Assembly: GCA_030630065.1 (NCBI GenBank)
Contig: DAOVNU010000033.1
Location: 1 to 7,305 of the forward strand
Direction of reading: 5' to 3'
DNA length: 7,305 bases
DNA from: a bacterium
GTDB lineage: Bacteria > Ratteibacteria > UBA8468
The position numbers and the translations under genes were made by a program. Below the pieces are notes generated by a model, which worked only from the letters and a program-made list of their open reading frames with translations, was not told the DNA's origin and made no database searches. Shown in pieces: positions 5,153-7,305 of the stretch (position 1 is its first letter; every line of letters begins with the position of its first letter).

Positions 5153-6371
5153 GAAAGTGAAAAAAATAATAATTGTTCTCCTTTGCACTATTTTTTTCCT
5201 GGCGACAAAGGATTTACTGCCTACAGAGGTTTATCTTGACATCTCCCGGGGGTTCGCTGAAAAGATTCCGGTTGCTCTTTCCTTTTCCGGAGATAAAAAT
5301 GAGGAAACAAAGAAGATTTTAGTTTCCGACCTTCAACGTTCCGGGCTCTTCTCGCCTCTGATTAACGACGATGAAAATGAGGCAGAATTATTAATCAAGG
5401 TTAACTGTAGTTTGAAATTAGGCCTTTTTCGTTTAGAAGGGATAGTCCGTGATATCACCACAGGAAGCGGATTCGTCCTTGGAAAGCGCTATCAGGGAAG
5501 ATATCCATTGATGAGAAGCATCGTTCATCGCTTCGCCAATGACCTTGTGAAAAAAGTCACCGGAGAAAAGGGCATCGCCCTTACTAAAATATGCTTTATT
5601 TCAGACGAAAGTGGCGCAAAGGAGGTCTATCTGGTTGATTACGATGGTCAAAATAAAAAAAGAGTGACCTCTGACAAAATAATCGCGGCATGCCCTGATT
5701 GGTCGGAGGACGGAGAAAATCTCGTCTATCTTTCCTATCTTAATAACAGGACAGAAATATTTTTCCACAATCTAAAAAGTAATAGCAGGGAAATTCTTTG
5801 CTCTTATCCCGGGCTTAACGCCTTTGCCGCTATTTCAAAAAGAGGGGAGATAGCTCTTACCCTTAGCAAAGACGGTGACCCGGAAATCTACGTGATGCGG
5901 AAAAATGGCTCTTACTTAAGACGATTAACTTATAGTAAAGGTATAGATGCTTCCCCTTCCTGGGCGCCGGACGGGAAAAAAATTGCTTTTGTCTCTGACA
6001 GAAGTGGCTCTCCCCAAATTTACATTCTTGATTTATCAACAAAAAAAGTAAGAAGAATTACTTATCAGGGTTCTTATAATACCTCTCCGGCTTGGGCACC
6101 ACAAGGAAACCTTATTGCCTATACTTCAAGGAGAGGAGGTTGTTTCGAGATTTGCATCATTAATCCCGACAATGGTGAATTCAAGGCCATAACCTCTGGT
6201 CCCGGGAGTAAGGAAGACCCTTCCTGGGCACCCAATGGCAGACAACTTGTTTTTAGCAAGAAGCTCGGGTATAAATCCAATCTCTACATAGTTGACATCT
6301 GTACGGAAAAGAGTTATTCTTTAATTACCGGGAAAGGAAATTATATCAGCCCGGCCTGGTCACCAGAATAG
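5145..6371 (+). CDS. tolB: TolB, periplasmic beta-propeller of the Tol-Pal system
   Basis: TolB is a periplasmic protein that binds Pal and is released by TolA. The sequence has a basic-hydrophobic signal peptide (KKVKKIIIVLLCTIFFLA) and an N-terminal alpha/beta domain (about 28-140, starting VYLDISRG and including LEGIVRDITTG). A beta-propeller (about 145-408) follows, with repeated blades of the type 'sPaWaPdG..iaf.Sdr.G...IYi.dl..': SWAPDGKKIAFVSDRSGSPQ at 272-291, AWAPQGNLIAYTS at 316-328, SWAPNGRQLVFS at 360-371 and a final SPAWSPE. The length is near the usual 430. The start is uncertain and not ATG in this frame. TTG 5145 overlaps the tolA stop by 8 nt and follows an AGAGG; GTG 5157 would give a tighter signal peptide with four fewer residues. 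The signal-peptide cleavage site is not obvious. Confidence 0.93.
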   Translation: MAKKVKKIIIVLLCTIFFLATKDLLPTEVYLDISRGFAEKIPVALSFSGDKNEETKKILVSDLQRSGLFSPLINDDENEAELLIKVNCSLKLGLFRLEGIVRDITTGSGFVLGKRYQGRYPLMRSIVHRFANDLVKKVTGEKGIALTKICFISDESGAKEVYLVDYDGQNKKRVTSDKIIAACPDWSEDGENLVYLSYLNNRTEIFFHNLKSNSREILCSYPGLNAFAAISKRGEIALTLSKDGDPEIYVMRKNGSYLRRLTYSKGIDASPSWAPDGKKIAFVSDRSGSPQIYILDLSTKKVRRITYQGSYNTSPAWAPQGNLIAYTSRRGGCFEICIINPDNGEFKAITSGPGSKEDPSWAPNGRQLVFSKKLGYKSNLYIVDICTEKSYSLITGKGNYISPAWSPE

Positions 6372-6379
6372 AGAAGTGT

Positions 6380-6412
6380 GAGATTGCCACGGCCTTCGGC
6401 CTCGCAATGACG
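6380..6412. repeat. Interspersed palindromic repeat between tolB and pal
   Basis: The segment starts GAGATTGCCACGG and ends CCTCGCAATGACG. ATTGC (6383-6387) pairs with GCAAT (6404-6408), and inner GGCC pairs with GGCC around TTC, giving a hairpin. It resembles the widely dispersed 'gagattgc...gcaatgac' elements of many environmental bacterial genomes. It occupies most of the tolB-pal gap and could affect mRNA processing or partial termination. Only one copy is in this window. Confidence 0.6.
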
Positions 6413-6422
6413 TTTAAAAAAT

Positions 6423-6430
6423 AAGGAGGA
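6423..6430 (+). promoter_or_regulatory. Strong Shine-Dalgarno of pal
   Basis: AAGGAGGA ends 6 nt before ATG 6437. It is the best ribosome binding site in the tol region, consistent with Pal being needed in large amounts. Confidence 0.75.
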
Positions 6431-6436
6431 AGAATT

Positions 6437-7012
6437 ATGGGGAAAAAAGCGGTAATTTTGGGGATTTTAGCCCTGGCTCTTGGCCTGGGTTTTAATGGAT
6501 GTGCAGCTGCCAGGAAGAAGCCAGTGAGCGAAACTAAAGCTCAAGTTGTAAAACCAATTTCTCCGGCAGAAGAAGAGAAGATTGAAGAGGAATCTATCGT
6601 GGCCCTTAAAGGTAAATCCATTCCTTTAGCCAAAGCACCAAAAGGGAGAGCTTTTGCAGAACCGACAGCGGAGATGAGATACATACTTACTGATATCTAT
6701 TTTGATTTTGACAAATCCGAGATTAAACGAGAAGTAAGAGCAACCCTTGACAGAATTGCTTCCTGGTTGAGAAAAAATAGGGATGCTCATCTTATGATTG
6801 AGGGACATTGCGATGAAAGAGGAACTGAGGAATACAACCTTGCTCTCGGTGAGCGCAGAGCGCTTTCTGTTCGTCGTTATCTTATCGGTTTAAGAGTCCC
6901 CTCAGGAAAGTTACACACCATAAGTTACGGAGAGTCAAAGCCGACAGACCCAGGACACAACGAAAATGCCTGGGCAAAAAACCGTCGGGTACATTTCCTC
7001 ATTGCTAAATAA
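6437..7012 (+). CDS. pal: Pal, peptidoglycan-associated outer-membrane lipoprotein
   Basis: Pal anchors the outer membrane to peptidoglycan and is the TolB partner. The 191-residue protein begins with a signal peptide ending at a lipobox-type site (FNGC, lipidated C22); its -3 residue is Phe rather than the usual Leu. A flexible Lys/Glu/Pro-rich linker runs from about 23 to 78. The OmpA-like domain (about 82-190) has IYFDFDKSEIK (87-97), IEGHCDERGTEEYNLALGER (121-140) and NRRVHFLI (182-189). D126 and R141 have the spacing of the Asp and Arg that bind diaminopimelate in the OmpA family. The lack of an Asp at lipoprotein position +2 fits outer-membrane sorting under the E. coli rule. The gene follows tolB after a 65-nt gap containing a repeat and has its own strong ribosome binding site. 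Confidence 0.95.
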   Translation: MGKKAVILGILALALGLGFNGCAAARKKPVSETKAQVVKPISPAEEEKIEEESIVALKGKSIPLAKAPKGRAFAEPTAEMRYILTDIYFDFDKSEIKREVRATLDRIASWLRKNRDAHLMIEGHCDERGTEEYNLALGERRALSVRRYLIGLRVPSGKLHTISYGESKPTDPGHNENAWAKNRRVHFLIAK

Positions 7013-7022
7013 ATCACACTAC

Positions 7023-7052
7023 TGTCATTCCCGCAGTCAGTAAGCGGGAATC
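7023..7052. repeat. Palindromic repeat with an ATTCCCGC/GCGGGAAT stem
   Basis: ATTCCCGC (7027-7034) and GCGGGAAT (7044-7051) form a perfect 8-bp stem with a 9-nt loop. It follows TGTC and starts 10 nt after the pal stop. The TGTCATTCCCGC-type element is a familiar dispersed repeat in environmental genomes. No T-run follows, so it is not a standard terminator, although it may slow or process the transcript. Confidence 0.65.
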
Positions 7053-7112
7053 TGTAGGGGCTTGTGATTCATCAAACCCGTTGTTTCGGGTTCAATGAAT
7101 TGAACCCCTACA
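7053..7112. repeat. 60-bp imperfect inverted repeat (MITE-like or REP-like)
   Basis: Terminal TGTAGGGG (7053-7060) and CCCCTACA (7105-7112) are exact inverted repeats. Inside, ATTCAT pairs with ATGAAT and AACCCG with CGGGTT around a TTGTTT loop, so the whole unit folds into one long imperfect hairpin. It abuts the preceding repeat directly. The structure suggests a small non-autonomous palindromic element. The region 7013-7122 contains these two elements and no gene. Confidence 0.65.
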
Positions 7113-7122
7113 TCAGGAAATA

Positions 7123-7153
7123 TTGACATTTCTGAGAAATCTTGTGGTAAAAT
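7123..7153 (+). promoter_or_regulatory. Extended -10 promoter of the last gene
   Basis: TTGACA (7123-7128) is a perfect -35. TGGTAAAAT (7145-7153) is an extended -10, with a 19-nt spacer that is longer than ideal. Transcription would begin around 7159-7161, at the ATG. Confidence 0.55.
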
Positions 7154-7160
7154 CTAAAAA

Positions 7161-7305
7161 ATGTGTCTAAAATTTCTTCTCTCCCTTCTTGTTCTTCTTT
7201 TTTTATGTGGTGGGGATTTGGTAACCCAGAATGATTTAATCAAACAGAAAAAAGAATTCCAGGAGGAATTAAAAAAAATAAAGAATGACCTTCTGGAAAG
7301 ACAGA
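7161..7305 (+). CDS. Probable CpoB/YbgF-like Tol-associated protein, N-terminus (partial)
   Basis: The frame from ATG 7161 stays open to the window edge (48 codons). Residues 1-18 form a signal peptide with a hydrophobic core (FLLSLLVLLFL) and a cysteine at 16 (FLCGG). This could be a lipoprotein site, although -1 is Leu rather than Gly, Ala or Ser. From about residue 22 the sequence is polar and heptad-like (NDLIKQKKEFQEELKKIKND), an incipient coiled coil. Signal peptide plus coiled coil immediately after pal is the layout of CpoB/YbgF, which coordinates Tol-Pal with peptidoglycan synthesis. The expected C-terminal TPR domain lies beyond the window, so the name is inferred mainly from position. 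There is no Shine-Dalgarno, and the ATG is 7 nt from the -10 box. Confidence 0.55.
   Translation, partial: MCLKFLLSLLVLLFLCGGDLVTQNDLIKQKKEFQEELKKIKNDLLERQ

Noticed and set aside
7027..7060. Hairpin after pal as a rho-independent terminator
   Set aside because: The stem is good but there is no T-run after it; the neighbouring inverted repeat points to a dispersed element instead.
7267..7285. A-run as a possible frameshift or slippage site in the last gene
   Set aside because: The frame stays open with Lys-rich coiled-coil composition and no nearby stop or structure, so nothing calls for frameshifting.

Overview
The window reads as a piece of a moderately AT-rich, Gram-negative (lipopolysaccharide-making) bacterial genome outside the well-known Proteobacteria. 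The evidence is a Kdo transferase (WaaA) followed by a complete Tol-Pal envelope locus, sigma70-type promoters with extended -10 boxes, interspersed palindromic repeats, and proteins that are recognisable by family but diverged. The small conserved gene between waaA and tolQ resembles Sm-like proteins I associate with Planctomycetota/Omnitrophota-type genomes. A lineage such as Omnitrophota or a relative is my best inference, but it is not proven by anything in the window.

Left part (1-832, mostly + strand). The C-terminal end of a probable flavin reductase-family protein is followed by a small cupin. Next comes a decayed 3' remnant of a yjbQ (UPF0047) gene on the minus strand. A strong promoter then drives a tRNA-Leu(CAA) gene without an encoded CCA end.

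Middle (867-1860, minus strand). A two-gene operon encodes the ribosomal silencing factor RsfS and a class I SAM-dependent methyltransferase, coupled by a TAATG stop/start overlap. A consensus promoter (TTGACA-17-TAAAAT, extended -10) sits upstream. The conserved N-terminus of RsfS and a perfect AGGAGGTG Shine-Dalgarno indicate that translation starts at an AUU codon, not at the first ATG.

Right part (1861-7305, + strand). waaA starts 7 nt after its own extended -10 box, which implies a leaderless mRNA, and overlaps a small Sm-like gene. A probable internal promoter then leads into tolQ-tolR-tolA-tolB, joined by short overlaps, then pal after a repeat-containing gap. After two palindromic repeats there is a second promoter with the ATG 7 nt from the -10, opening a signal-peptide/coiled-coil protein that is probably CpoB/YbgF and is cut by the window end. 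TolQ, TolR and TolA form the proton-motive-force-driven inner-membrane motor. TolB and Pal are the periplasmic and outer-membrane partners that tether the outer membrane to peptidoglycan, and WaaA attaches Kdo to lipid A, so the right half is an outer-membrane biogenesis and integrity cluster.

I do not see a wholly new system. The best leads are the AUU-initiated rsfS, the two leaderless envelope genes, the uncharacterised Sm-like gene locked between waaA and tolQ, and the yjbQ remnant.
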